Shown here: one piece after another, positions 35,821 to 44,717 of the stretch | Numbering within the stretch: the stretch's first letter is position 1 | Layout of the letters: every line of letters begins with the position of its first letter | Translations under genes and position numbers: made by a program | Notes under the pieces: model-generated | What the model saw: only the letters and a program-made list of their open reading frames with translations | Database searches by the model: none | Told to the model about the DNA's origin: nothing | NCBI GenBank assembly: GCA_047630175.1 | Contig: JBLHVI010000003.1 | Coordinates: 62,001-126,000, forward strand | DNA from: UBA4582 sp047630175 | Lineage (GTDB): Bacteria; Pseudomonadota; Gammaproteobacteria; Pseudomonadales; Azotimanducaceae | Direction of reading: 5' to 3' | Length of the DNA: 64,000 nt

Positions 35821-37920
35821 ATGAGTGAGCTAAAACATACGTTTTGTCGGGTTTGTGAGCCCTCTTGCGCGTTACTTGCTGAGGTCAGCGATGGCGAGAT
35901 AATAAGTCTCAAGCCAGACCGTGATCATCCAGTAACAAAGGGATTTGCCTGCCATAAAGGTTTGGCGGTCCTGGATCTCCACAAGGATCCGGACCGGCTG
36001 AATTATCCGCAGAAGAAAGTGGGCGATGCTTTTGAACGCATCAGTTGGGACGAAGCGAGTCGTGACATTGCGACCCGCTTAGCAGATATTAAAGCGCGTT
36101 TTGGCAATGATGCGATAGCGTCTTATGCGGGCAATCCTTTGGCATTTAATGCGCTGGCTGGGCCGGCCATCGGCAGCTTTCTGATCAAGAACGAGATTCG
36201 CCTTAATTTCAGTTCGGGGACGCAAGACTGCACAAACAAGTTTGCTGGCAGCGAAGCAATCTTTGGCTCTAGTACGATTCATCCCTTGCCGGATATCGCT
36301 CATACAGATTTTCTGCTGATTTTCGGCTCCAATCCGCGTGTTTCGCATATGAGCTTTATCTCCATCGCTGACCCCATGAAAGCGCTGCGCGAAGCGAAGA
36401 ATCGCGGCGCCAGTATTCGTTTTGTTGATCCCAGGAAAAATGAGTCGGTCAAAGGTATTGGTGACATTGTGCAGGTTAAACCCGACACCGATGTGTACCT
36501 GATGGCGGCTATGTTGCAACACCTTGATGTCACTGACCAGTTTGATCTGGATATGATTGATGAACACGGTGAGCGCATCGATGAGTTGCGAGCATTTGTT
36601 AGCCAGTACACGCCTGACCGGGTGGCAGACGTAGTGGGTGTAAGTAGCGATGCGATACGGACGCTGGCAAATGAGTTTGCCAGTGCTGAGCGCGCTGCCG
36701 TCTATATGTCGACTGGCGTCAATATGGGGCGGCAGGGGACGCTCGCCTATTGGCTGTTGTTTATGCTGAGTTTTGTCACAGGCAATCTCGATAAGGTGGG
36801 GGGCAACATTTATTCGCTAGGCTTTTACCCCGCAGCGAAGGCTGGCCGGGTGCGTGCTGAATCGCCGTTTTTCGATTCACCGTTTGGCGAGATACGTAAA
36901 GTGCGTGGCGCGCTGCCGGGTAACTTGATGACAGACATGATTCTGGCGGAAGACAATCCGGTGAAGGCGCTGGTGGTGATCTCTGGTAATCCCATGTTGT
37001 CTATGGGCAATGGCGCTCGCCTGCGTGAGGCTTTTGCTAAGCTGGAGCTGGTTATTGTTATTGATATTTATCCCAGTGCGACTGCCGAGTACGCAGATTA
37101 TGTGCTGCCAGCTACGGATATGTTTGAGCGTGAGGATATCAATATGTGTGGGCTGGGCATGCAGACGCAACCGTTTGTCCAGTACACCGACCTGATTGTT
37201 GCACCTAAAGCTGAGCGCAAGCCGGAATGGTGGATCATGGCTAAGATTGAGCAGGCTCAGGGATTTGATTCAATCCTCGATGAGGAGCTGGCACCATCGC
37301 AGATGGGGCGCATTGATCATATGCTGCGCCAGAGTAACACCAGCATTCGTGAAATTCGTGATATGCCCAGTCAGACAGTGGTCTTGCCTGCACCAGTCGC
37401 GGGTCGATTTTTCACCGATTGGATTCAAACTGAATCAGAACGTGTTAATTGTTGCCCGTTGATGTTCGATGAGGCGCTGGTGCGCTGTGAGGACATCTTT
37501 AAGGAGTTGCAGGCTGAAGCGCCGGACGCGCTTAAAATGATTTCGCGCCGCACCAACTATATGATTAATAGCTGGATGCATAATTTGCCGTCCCTGAAAA
37601 GGCCGGGCCAACTGACGAATCCCTTATATATGCACCCTGACGATGCGCGTGCGCGTAATCTCGGTGATGGTTCGAGCGTACGTATCTGGAACGCCTTCGG
37701 TAATATCAGTTCATGTGTGTCGCTCGATGAGACATTGAAACCTGGAACCGTCGCTATGACTCATGGCTGGGGTAACGACAAGACCCGGATGAAGGTGGCC
37801 AAGCAACACGCCGGCGTCAATGCTAACGACCTTCTGCCTTCAGGCCCGGGGAGTTATGAGAAGCTCAGTAACCAAGCCTTTATGACGGGCATACCTGTGA
37901 GTGTTGAAGTATGCGCATAG
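35821..37920 (+). CDS. Molybdopterin oxidoreductase (formate-dehydrogenase/BisC superfamily), unassigned substrate
   Basis: A 699-residue protein. It starts with a 4Fe-4S site: C-R-V-C-E-P-S-C and the fourth Cys in G-F-A-C-H-K-G. The molybdopterin domains follow (S-W-D-E-A, G-N-P-L, F-G-S-N-P-R, G-N-P-M-L-S-M-G-N) and a C-terminal dinucleotide-binding domain (T-N-P-L-Y-M-H-P-D-D-A, M-T-H-G-W-G). A Cys in T-Q-D-C-T-N-K at about residue 138 is in the position of the metal ligand. No twin-arginine signal is seen, so it is probably cytoplasmic. No small or electron-transfer subunit gene lies next to it, so it may be single-subunit. The downstream phosphoesterase gene overlaps it by 10 bases. Confidence 0.88.
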   Translation: MSELKHTFCRVCEPSCALLAEVSDGEIISLKPDRDHPVTKGFACHKGLAVLDLHKDPDRLNYPQKKVGDAFERISWDEASRDIATRLADIKARFGNDAIASYAGNPLAFNALAGPAIGSFLIKNEIRLNFSSGTQDCTNKFAGSEAIFGSSTIHPLPDIAHTDFLLIFGSNPRVSHMSFISIADPMKALREAKNRGASIRFVDPRKNESVKGIGDIVQVKPDTDVYLMAAMLQHLDVTDQFDLDMIDEHGERIDELRAFVSQYTPDRVADVVGVSSDAIRTLANEFASAERAAVYMSTGVNMGRQGTLAYWLLFMLSFVTGNLDKVGGNIYSLGFYPAAKAGRVRAESPFFDSPFGEIRKVRGALPGNLMTDMILAEDNPVKALVVISGNPMLSMGNGARLREAFAKLELVIVIDIYPSATAEYADYVLPATDMFEREDINMCGLGMQTQPFVQYTDLIVAPKAERKPEWWIMAKIEQAQGFDSILDEELAPSQMGRIDHMLRQSNTSIREIRDMPSQTVVLPAPVAGRFFTDWIQTESERVNCCPLMFDEALVRCEDIFKELQAEAPDALKMISRRTNYMINSWMHNLPSLKRPGQLTNPLYMHPDDARARNLGDGSSVRIWNAFGNISSCVSLDETLKPGTVAMTHGWGNDKTRMKVAKQHAGVNANDLLPSGPGSYEKLSNQAFMTGIPVSVEVCA

Positions 37921-38492
37921 GCTTGATAGCCGACACGCATATGCCTGGTTCGCTGGCGGATCTTTGGCCCCAAGCTTACAGCGCTTTTGCGGATGTCGAC
38001 ATGATCCTGCATGCCGGGGACTTGCATACCTTAGATGTGGTCGATGAGTTAGGTAAGCTGGCACCGATCTATGTTGCTCGCGGCAACGGCGATATGGATA
38101 TTGAGGACGTGCGTCTGCGTAATCACTGGTTGCTTGAGATAGAAGGCATTAGCATCGGTATGATCCACCGTTTGCCGAGTCCCGTGCGTAAGTCTAGTGA
38201 CCATATTCTGCGCTATGTGACTAAACACTTTGGTCGTGTACCCCAAGTTTTAATCTATGGCCACACGCACCTTGAAGGGCTGCATCGGGTTGCGGAAATG
38301 CTTTGTGTGAACCCTGGCTCGCCAACTTTGCCACAAAATCAATCGTTAAGGCTCGGGACCATCGGGTTTCTTGATATTGCTAACGGGCGCGTCACAGCAT
38401 CGGTGCATCAACTAACTCAGACAGGTATCCAAGACCATGAAACGGTGTTGCCGACGTCTATAGATCATGCACCTGTACCGGAAGGTGAGTAA
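37911..38492 (+). CDS. YfcE/MJ0936-type metallophosphoesterase
   Basis: 193 residues with all calcineurin-like motifs: D-T-H near residue 8, H-A-G-D around 34-38, G-N-G-D around 58, I-H and G-H-T-H near 122. These bind two metal ions; small bacterial members hydrolyse phosphodiesters in vitro, but physiological substrates are mostly unknown. The ATG lies inside the end of the molybdoenzyme gene (10-base overlap), so the two are translationally coupled. The 3' end overlaps the convergent P450 gene by 35 bases. Confidence 0.87.
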   Translation: MRIGLIADTHMPGSLADLWPQAYSAFADVDMILHAGDLHTLDVVDELGKLAPIYVARGNGDMDIEDVRLRNHWLLEIEGISIGMIHRLPSPVRKSSDHILRYVTKHFGRVPQVLIYGHTHLEGLHRVAEMLCVNPGSPTLPQNQSLRLGTIGFLDIANGRVTASVHQLTQTGIQDHETVLPTSIDHAPVPEGE

Positions 38493-39777
38493 TACCCCGA
38501 ACAAAGCTAGAGCGCAATCGCACAGGCTCGCCAACCACTTCCACATGTTTGAAGCGCTTCATAATTTCTTCCCAGACAATACGCAATTGCATTTCCGCCA
38601 AACGGTTGCCCATGCAACGGTGAATGCCGAAGCCAAAGGATAGATGGTGTCGGGCGTGGGCTCGGTCAATGAGGAATTCGTCAGCGCGGTCAATGACATC
38701 AGTGTCGCGATTGCCCGATACATACCACATCAGCAGCTGATCACCTTTCTTGATTTGCTTGCCGCGCATTTCGAAATCAACATTGGAGGTGCGCCGCATA
38801 TAAGGTAATGGTGTCTGCCAACGAATAATTTCAGAGACCATATTCGGCACAAGCGATGGTTTAGCGTTAAGTTTTTCATACTCTGCCGGGTTTTCATTCA
38901 GAGCAAGAACGCCAGCGCTCATGGAATTGCGTGTGGTGTCGTTGCCGCCGACGATCAGCAGAATTAAGTTGCCAAGAAACTCGAATGGCTGCATGTCTTT
39001 GGTGTCTTTACCGTGTGCCAGCATAGAAATTAAATCCGAGCCGGGCGTTGTCATTTTCGCACGCTCATTCCACAGCTTGGTGAAATACGCCAGGCACTCG
39101 AGCAATTCGCTGCGCCTTTGTTCTTCAGACTCTACAACGCCGGTGCCCGGTGCAGCTGTCGCTACATCTGACCAGCGGGTTAGCATGCGGCGATCTTCGA
39201 ATGGGAAATCAAACAAGGTTGCGAGCATCTGAGTTGTTAATTCGATAGACACCTTGTCGACCCAGTTGAAAGTCTCCCCACGGGGTAAATCGTCGAGAAT
39301 TTTACCAGCACGCTCGCGAATGATACTTTCCATCTTTGCAAGATTCGGTGGTGCTACAACACCGCTCACGGTAGCGCGTTGCAGGTCGTGCTTGGGCGGA
39401 TCCATGGCGATAAACATCGCTAGATTCAAATCTTCTGAGTTGAGTTCCGCATCGACCCGTGGGCCAATAGCGATACCATGAGAAGACGAGAACATATCGT
39501 GGTTCTTGTCGATAAACATGATGTCCTCGAACTTGGTGATCGACCAATAGCGTCCGGTGGCCGGTAATTCGTTGAGGTGAACAGGGTCTTCGTCACGCAG
39601 ACGCGCAAAATGCGCCCAGTGCAGGTCTTCTTCGAACAGGCGACCATCGATCATGTTGATGTCTTCAATGGGCACGGCATAAGGATCGCGGATAACTGGC
39701 GGCGCGTCTGGTCGTAAAAATGGACTCATGGTAGCGCGGTCCACAGGTTCCTGCGGGTCTTTATGTTGTTCGCTCAT
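38458..39777 (-). CDS. Cytochrome P450, CYP153-like (alkane/fatty-acid omega-hydroxylase type)
   Basis: 439 residues, no membrane anchor, so a soluble bacterial class I P450. I-helix motif G-G-N-D-T-T-R-N-S-M, E-I-I-R-W-Q-T-P-L for the ExxR region, and haem loop F-G-F-G-I-H-R-C-M-G-N-R-L. The run of W-Q-T-P-L, M-W-Y-V-S-G-N-R-D and the haem region is what I recall of CYP153 terminal alkane hydroxylases; the family call is from memory, not a search. No ferredoxin or reductase gene is adjacent. It could feed the acyl-CoA genes nearby by making terminal alcohols or acids (inference). Confidence 0.85.
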   Translation of the reverse strand: MSEQHKDPQEPVDRATMSPFLRPDAPPVIRDPYAVPIEDINMIDGRLFEEDLHWAHFARLRDEDPVHLNELPATGRYWSITKFEDIMFIDKNHDMFSSSHGIAIGPRVDAELNSEDLNLAMFIAMDPPKHDLQRATVSGVVAPPNLAKMESIIRERAGKILDDLPRGETFNWVDKVSIELTTQMLATLFDFPFEDRRMLTRWSDVATAAPGTGVVESEEQRRSELLECLAYFTKLWNERAKMTTPGSDLISMLAHGKDTKDMQPFEFLGNLILLIVGGNDTTRNSMSAGVLALNENPAEYEKLNAKPSLVPNMVSEIIRWQTPLPYMRRTSNVDFEMRGKQIKKGDQLLMWYVSGNRDTDVIDRADEFLIDRAHARHHLSFGFGIHRCMGNRLAEMQLRIVWEEIMKRFKHVEVVGEPVRLRSSFVRGITHLPVQVHDL

Positions 39778-39857
39778 GATAGACGGCCCAGTTTATTGGA
39801 TTTCAATCTACGTTAGCACAACAATCCGGTCTAATAATGATCATTTCAGGCCATGTC

Positions 39858-41102
39858 TTAAAAGGAGGCTGCGGCGGGTTCGCGACTTGAAATGATGTGT
39901 AGACGCCGTGCGCCGAGTGCTAATGTCAGGCCGACGGCCGTCAGCAAGTACAAACCAGCATTAAAGCCACCCGTAAAGTCGTATAACAGCCCTAACGTCA
40001 ATGGCCCAAGCATGCCACCGACCTCGGCAGACGCAAAGAACAGGCCGCTGGCGACACCCGCATAACGATCGCCAATACCGGGCAATTCTACCAGTGTCAG
40101 TATCAGCACGGTCATCAGTGCTGAGCGAGCAATGCCCTGCAGCAATAAGCCGCTAAAGAGTATCGGTTCGTTTTGCACCTGCAAGAGTAGGCTGGCTGCC
40201 GCTGCACAGAGACTTAAGCCGATCAGAATGGGAATGCGGCGCTTAGGTGTCGCAAGTCGAGGTATCAGCAGCGAGCCGAGGATGCCAATAACCGTAGGAA
40301 TAGCGGCCCAATATCCGGCTGCCACAACGCTCATGCCGTTCTGCCGAAGGAGTTCGGGTAGCCAGTTATTCAGGCCATGATTGAACAAGAAGACGCCGAC
40401 ACCCATCATTAGCACTAACACGACTGCAGGAGTGCCGAGTATGGATTTGATAATCTGGCGCTGACTTTGGGGCGGAGCGCTGGCGTTAGACGCGTCTAGT
40501 GATGTCCGATTAAGGCTTGGGTGAGCAGCGACAAATACCCAGACAAGCGTGATCAGCGCGGCAAAACCTGCCCATAGAACCATCACGTTACGCCATTGGC
40601 CATCGAGTTGGGGTAGTAATAGTGAATGGGTCATGGTCAGGGAAACAACGCCACCGATGGCGGGGCCTGTCATGTAGATGCCCATTGCCAACCCGCGAGA
40701 TGAACCGCTAAACAGCGTTGTCACTACCTTCGGGGCGCCCGCTGAGATGATCGGGCCGCCAACGCCGAAGAGCATAACAGCCAACAGCAACTCAGCGTAA
40801 CTGTCTGCGGTGCCTCGGAGTAGTGTTGATGCTGCCATCAGCAGGCCGCCAAGTGTTAATGCCCAGCGTGGCCCGAGTCGATCAAGCAATATGCCGCAGG
40901 GGATAGACGAGAAGATAAATACCAGTTGCCACGCGCCCATGATACTGCCCATGGCGGCATGACTCAGCCCAAGGTCGGCCTCGACGAGTCCCGTCAGGGG
41001 TGCAAGGCTGGTGACCACCAAGCCAAAGGCGACGTACATGAGCCAGACGCCTGCGAGTAATACCCAGCGGTAGGAGGATGGTTGTTGTTGAGTATCTGTC
41101 AA
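39858..41102 (-). CDS. Major facilitator superfamily transporter
   Basis: 414 residues, about 12 membrane helices. It has the MFS loop motif G-I-L-L-D-R-L-G-P-R-W-A between helices 2 and 3, and a charged central loop with N-R-T-S-L-D-A-S-N. No substrate signature is clear. The start overlaps the Lrp-type gene by four bases, so the pair is an operon. It sits divergent from hppD, so transport of tyrosine, phenylalanine or a derived acid is a reasonable guess. Confidence 0.87.
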   Translation of the reverse strand: MTDTQQQPSSYRWVLLAGVWLMYVAFGLVVTSLAPLTGLVEADLGLSHAAMGSIMGAWQLVFIFSSIPCGILLDRLGPRWALTLGGLLMAASTLLRGTADSYAELLLAVMLFGVGGPIISAGAPKVVTTLFSGSSRGLAMGIYMTGPAIGGVVSLTMTHSLLLPQLDGQWRNVMVLWAGFAALITLVWVFVAAHPSLNRTSLDASNASAPPQSQRQIIKSILGTPAVVLVLMMGVGVFLFNHGLNNWLPELLRQNGMSVVAAGYWAAIPTVIGILGSLLIPRLATPKRRIPILIGLSLCAAAASLLLQVQNEPILFSGLLLQGIARSALMTVLILTLVELPGIGDRYAGVASGLFFASAEVGGMLGPLTLGLLYDFTGGFNAGLYLLTAVGLTLALGARRLHIISSREPAAASF

Positions 41103-41587
41103 GGCTGTTTCGCCGACTGAATGAGGTTGTTGAGGGGCAGTGCGGTAGTGCTCTTAAGCTGTTGTAAGAGCACGTTGGAGCGTACGCTCGCGACAATTGG
41201 CAGGCTCATCAAATGCTCCATAAGAAAGTCAGAGAACTCCTTGAGATTATGGGTGATGACCTTTAGCACATAGTCTTCTTCGCCGGTGACGGCATGGCAT
41301 TCGAGGATCTCGGGATGCTGGGCGATGACCTGCCGAAACTGCTCGGCGGGGTTGCCGCCTTGGCTCGATAGAGTGACACTGACGATGGCCTCGACTTGAA
41401 GACCGAGTGAGTGAGCGTCCAGCAGCGCGACGTATTGCATGATTAACCCGCTGTCTTCAAGTTTCTTCATGCGCCGCTGGCACTGGGATGCCGATAAATG
41501 CACCAGGTCAGCGAGTTCAACGGATGTGCAGCGCCCCGTGCGCTGCAGGGTGTCGAGTATCTGCAAATCGTATCTGTCGATAACCAT
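41099..41587 (-). CDS. Lrp/AsnC-family transcriptional regulator
   Basis: 162 residues: an N-terminal winged helix-turn-helix (L-D-T-L-Q-R-T-G-R-C, L-S-A-S-Q-C-Q-R-R-M-K-K-L-E) and a C-terminal RAM ligand-binding domain (V-T-G-E-E-D-Y-V-L-K). Members sense amino acids and act as dimers or octamers. The ~150-base gap to hppD is the likely control region for tyrosine degradation; hydrophobic aromatic amino acid sensing is inference from position. Confidence 0.92.
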   Translation of the reverse strand: MVIDRYDLQILDTLQRTGRCTSVELADLVHLSASQCQRRMKKLEDSGLIMQYVALLDAHSLGLQVEAIVSVTLSSQGGNPAEQFRQVIAQHPEILECHAVTGEEDYVLKVITHNLKEFSDFLMEHLMSLPIVASVRSNVLLQQLKSTTALPLNNLIQSAKQP

Positions 41588-41734
41588 GCGTTAATACCGC
41601 TCATTATAGATAAATTCTGCGTGATCTTCGCATATAGTAGCGTTATTTAGAAGAAGATGCGGGGATTACGCACGTTAATCGGCTTACACTCTTCGCAGTA
41701 GTTCACCTTCTTTAATCACACAAGAGGCCCCGTC

Positions 41735-42808
41735 ATGACTGCTAGTATGCCTGTCAAACCTGTTGCACAATCGGACAATCCCGTCGGTACTGATGGCTTT
41801 GAGTTCGTCGAATACAGCGCTAAGGAGCCCGCGCTATTGGCACGACTGTTTGAGACGATGGGGTTTGTTGCTGTCGCCCAGCATCGTTCCAAAAACGTCA
41901 CGCTGTATCGCCAGGGTGATATCAACTTTATTCTCAACAACGAGGCGGATAGCCAAGCAGCGAGTTTCTCTTCAGTGCATGGTCCCAGCGCGAATGCGTT
42001 TGCCATCAGAGTCAAAGATGTCGGTGTGGCTGTTAAAGAACTAGGCGCTCGAGGTGCAAAAATTTTGGCCAGCGGGGCGGGTCCCATGGAGCTCAATATT
42101 CCAGCCATTGAGGGCATCGGTGGGTCGCTGCTGTATCTGGTGGATCTTTACGGCGGTGAGTCTATCTACGATATTGATTTCAAACCTATTGCCGGGGTTG
42201 ACCAGCACCCTAGTGGCGTCGGCTTGACCTATATCGATCATCTGACGCACAACGTTGAACGCGGCCACATGGACTTATGGTCGAATTTTTATGAGCGGTT
42301 TTTCGACTTTCGAGAGATTCGTTTTTTCCATATTGAAGGCGCTAGCACGGGATTGAACTCACGCGCTATGACGAGCCCCTGTGGCAAGATCCGGATTCCC
42401 ATCAACGAGTCTGCGGATGATAAGAGTCAAATCGCTGAATATCTGCGCGAGCACAAAGGTGAGGGTATTCAGCACATAGCCCTAGGCACGGCTGATATTT
42501 TCAGCTCAGTGGTCGCTTTGCGTCATAAGGGCGTCGTTTTTATGGATACGTTGAGTGCTTACTTCGATCTGTTGGATGCGCGGCTGCCAGGTCATGGTGA
42601 AGATGTTGAGCGTCTGCGGGAACTCAAAATTCTGATGGACGGCAACCCCGAGGAAGGCATTCTGTTGCAGATATTCTCGGAAGTCGTTATTGGCCCGTTG
42701 TTTTTCGAGATTATCCAGCGCAAAGGTAATCAGGGATTTGGTGAAGGTAACTTTCAGGCACTATTCGAGTCAATTGAGCTTGACCAACAACGCCGGGGAG
42801 TCGTCTGA
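41735..42808 (+). CDS. hppD: 4-hydroxyphenylpyruvate dioxygenase
   Basis: Converts 4-hydroxyphenylpyruvate to homogentisate in tyrosine breakdown. 357 residues, two vicinal-oxygen-chelate modules. The Fe(II) ligands can be placed: His in D-H-L-T-H-N-V, His in I-Q-H-I-A-L-G, and Glu in F-F-E-I-I-Q-R. The end carries the G-F-G-E-G-N-F-Q-A-L-F-E-S-I-E signature. It heads the hppD/hydroxylase/hmgA group. Confidence 0.97.
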   Translation: MTASMPVKPVAQSDNPVGTDGFEFVEYSAKEPALLARLFETMGFVAVAQHRSKNVTLYRQGDINFILNNEADSQAASFSSVHGPSANAFAIRVKDVGVAVKELGARGAKILASGAGPMELNIPAIEGIGGSLLYLVDLYGGESIYDIDFKPIAGVDQHPSGVGLTYIDHLTHNVERGHMDLWSNFYERFFDFREIRFFHIEGASTGLNSRAMTSPCGKIRIPINESADDKSQIAEYLREHKGEGIQHIALGTADIFSSVVALRHKGVVFMDTLSAYFDLLDARLPGHGEDVERLRELKILMDGNPEEGILLQIFSEVVIGPLFFEIIQRKGNQGFGEGNFQALFESIELDQQRRGVV

Positions 42809-42869
42809 GGGCTGGCCCTCAAGGGGGTTTTTCTATGGACCGCTGTCTGCATTAGTAGGAGTCGCCTGA

Positions 42870-44717
42870 ATGCATCAGCAAGTGCTGCTTGATTCGCTAC
42901 CCGCGCACCTAAAGGTGTTTGTTAGCGTGCAAAACTACGCAATGTATACGCCGCGCGATCAGGCCGTGTGGCGTTTTTTGCTGCAACAATTACAGCCTCA
43001 GCTGTTAGTAACGGCTCACCCAGTTTACACGCAAGGCCTAGCGCAGGCGGGAATTAGCACAGAGTATATTCCTTGTCTTGAGGAGATGAATGCTCGTCTT
43101 GCAGTCATTGGTTGGAGTGTTGTCGGGGTCGACGGGTTCATTCCACCTGAGGTTTTTATGGCATTTCAGGCGCGCCGCATCCTAGCCATTGCTACAACTA
43201 TGCGTAGCGTTGAACAAATGTTGTATACGCCAGCGCCAGACATTGTCCACGAATCCGCAGGTCATGCGCCTTTCTTGATCGATGTTGACTACGCCGAATT
43301 TTTACAACGTTTTGGTGAAGTCGGCATGAAGGTACTTAACCACAAGCAAGACCAAGTGGTCGTTGATGCGATTAGACAACTGTCGATTATCAAAGGGCAG
43401 GTCGATGTCGACGCCTGTGCGATAGCTGCAGCGGAGTCTCGGTTGCAAACAGCAGTTGATGCTAACCAGCAGTTGTCCGAAGCGGCGTTGCTGGCGAGGC
43501 TGCATTGGTGGACCGTTGAATATGGGCTGGTGGGTACTGTTGATGACTACAAAATATACGGTGCTGGACTGTTGTCATCAATGGGAGAAAGCCAGCGTTG
43601 TCTGGACGACAGCAACGTTACCAAACGGTTACTAACACTGGCATGCTTACAACAGCCTTACGACATTACTCGCCAGCAACCTCAGCTTTTCGTCACGCAT
43701 AGTTGTCGCCATCTGTGTCAGGTGCTCGAAGCTATGGCTGCGGGTCTCGCCCAAACGCAGGGCGGGCTGATAGGCGTGGAAGCGGCAATCGACAGTGGTT
43801 CTGTGGCAACCTTGTTGTATAGTTCGGGATTGCAGGTTAGCGGTTTGATCGCGGAGAAGCGTTGTGATGCGATGGGCAATCTTATTTATGTCAGTACCCA
43901 AGGTGCGACTCAGCTGAGTTTTGCTGACCAGCAACTACCCAACCACAGTATTGAAGCGCACCCCCAGGGTTTTGGATCGCCGGTGGGCTATGTCTCTGGT
44001 TTCAAGCGCTGCTTGTCAGACTACAGTATTGATGAGTTGCGATTTGTCGGTCTTAACGTTGGTGAGTGGGTGAGTCTGGAATTTGTCTCGGGTATTTCCT
44101 TGCAAGGCAGGCTTGTGGACATCACTCGGCGGCAGCAAAAAAATGTGCTTCTAAGCTTCATAGATTGCCGCGTAAAGAACGATGCCGGTGAGGTGCTATT
44201 TGATCCTGCTTGGGGTCGGTTTGATATGGCGGTGGGCGCGACAATCGATAGTGTTTTTGGCGGTGCCGCGGACCTTAGTCCGCATGCTCAGTCTGAGGCT
44301 GATGGACGTTCTTTTGGACAAGCGCAGGCGCCGAGGCAAGTCGTTTCGCGCGCCATGTATGTTGGTGACGATAGCGTTGGAAATGATGAGGAAGTTGACG
44401 CGTCGAAGGCGCCGCACAATGTTCAATCTGGCTACGCCCGTGTCCGGCAGTTGCGCGAGGCAGCTGTCTCATGTGAGCGAAGGGCTGCAGATATTCATGA
44501 TCTTGCTCAGCAACTGCTAACGTTTTACTCAGGCGAATGGTTGTTGATGTTTGAGGTCTATGAGTTGTTGATGGACAGTAGGGAATATTGCCGAAATAGT
44601 AGCAAGGCGAAGGCTGTGCGTGACTGTTTACTTTCGCGGCCCCCGCAAGACCCGGAGCTTGCCGCGGTACTTCTGCGAGCCATAAAACGACTGGAGAAAC
44701 GCCATGAGCTGGGATAA
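42870..44717 (+). CDS. Aromatic amino acid hydroxylase with long C-terminal extension
   Basis: Residues ~1-280 are a phenylalanine 4-monooxygenase-type domain. The iron site is complete: H127 and H132 in V-H-E-S-A-G-H-A-P, and E217 in W-W-T-V-E-Y-G. It would use tetrahydrobiopterin and O2 to make tyrosine from phenylalanine. The remaining ~330 residues have no match I recognise; they include a likely coiled or helical tail (R-Q-L-R-E-A-A ... R-R-A-A-D-I-H). Bacterial PhhA is about 260 residues, so this is over twice the length; longer forms exist in some bacteria. It overlaps hmgA by 14 bases and follows hppD by 61, giving a phenylalanine-to-homogentisate cassette. Confidence 0.87.
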   Translation: MHQQVLLDSLPAHLKVFVSVQNYAMYTPRDQAVWRFLLQQLQPQLLVTAHPVYTQGLAQAGISTEYIPCLEEMNARLAVIGWSVVGVDGFIPPEVFMAFQARRILAIATTMRSVEQMLYTPAPDIVHESAGHAPFLIDVDYAEFLQRFGEVGMKVLNHKQDQVVVDAIRQLSIIKGQVDVDACAIAAAESRLQTAVDANQQLSEAALLARLHWWTVEYGLVGTVDDYKIYGAGLLSSMGESQRCLDDSNVTKRLLTLACLQQPYDITRQQPQLFVTHSCRHLCQVLEAMAAGLAQTQGGLIGVEAAIDSGSVATLLYSSGLQVSGLIAEKRCDAMGNLIYVSTQGATQLSFADQQLPNHSIEAHPQGFGSPVGYVSGFKRCLSDYSIDELRFVGLNVGEWVSLEFVSGISLQGRLVDITRRQQKNVLLSFIDCRVKNDAGEVLFDPAWGRFDMAVGATIDSVFGGAADLSPHAQSEADGRSFGQAQAPRQVVSRAMYVGDDSVGNDEEVDASKAPHNVQSGYARVRQLREAAVSCERRAADIHDLAQQLLTFYSGEWLLMFEVYELLMDSREYCRNSSKAKAVRDCLLSRPPQDPELAAVLLRAIKRLEKRHELG

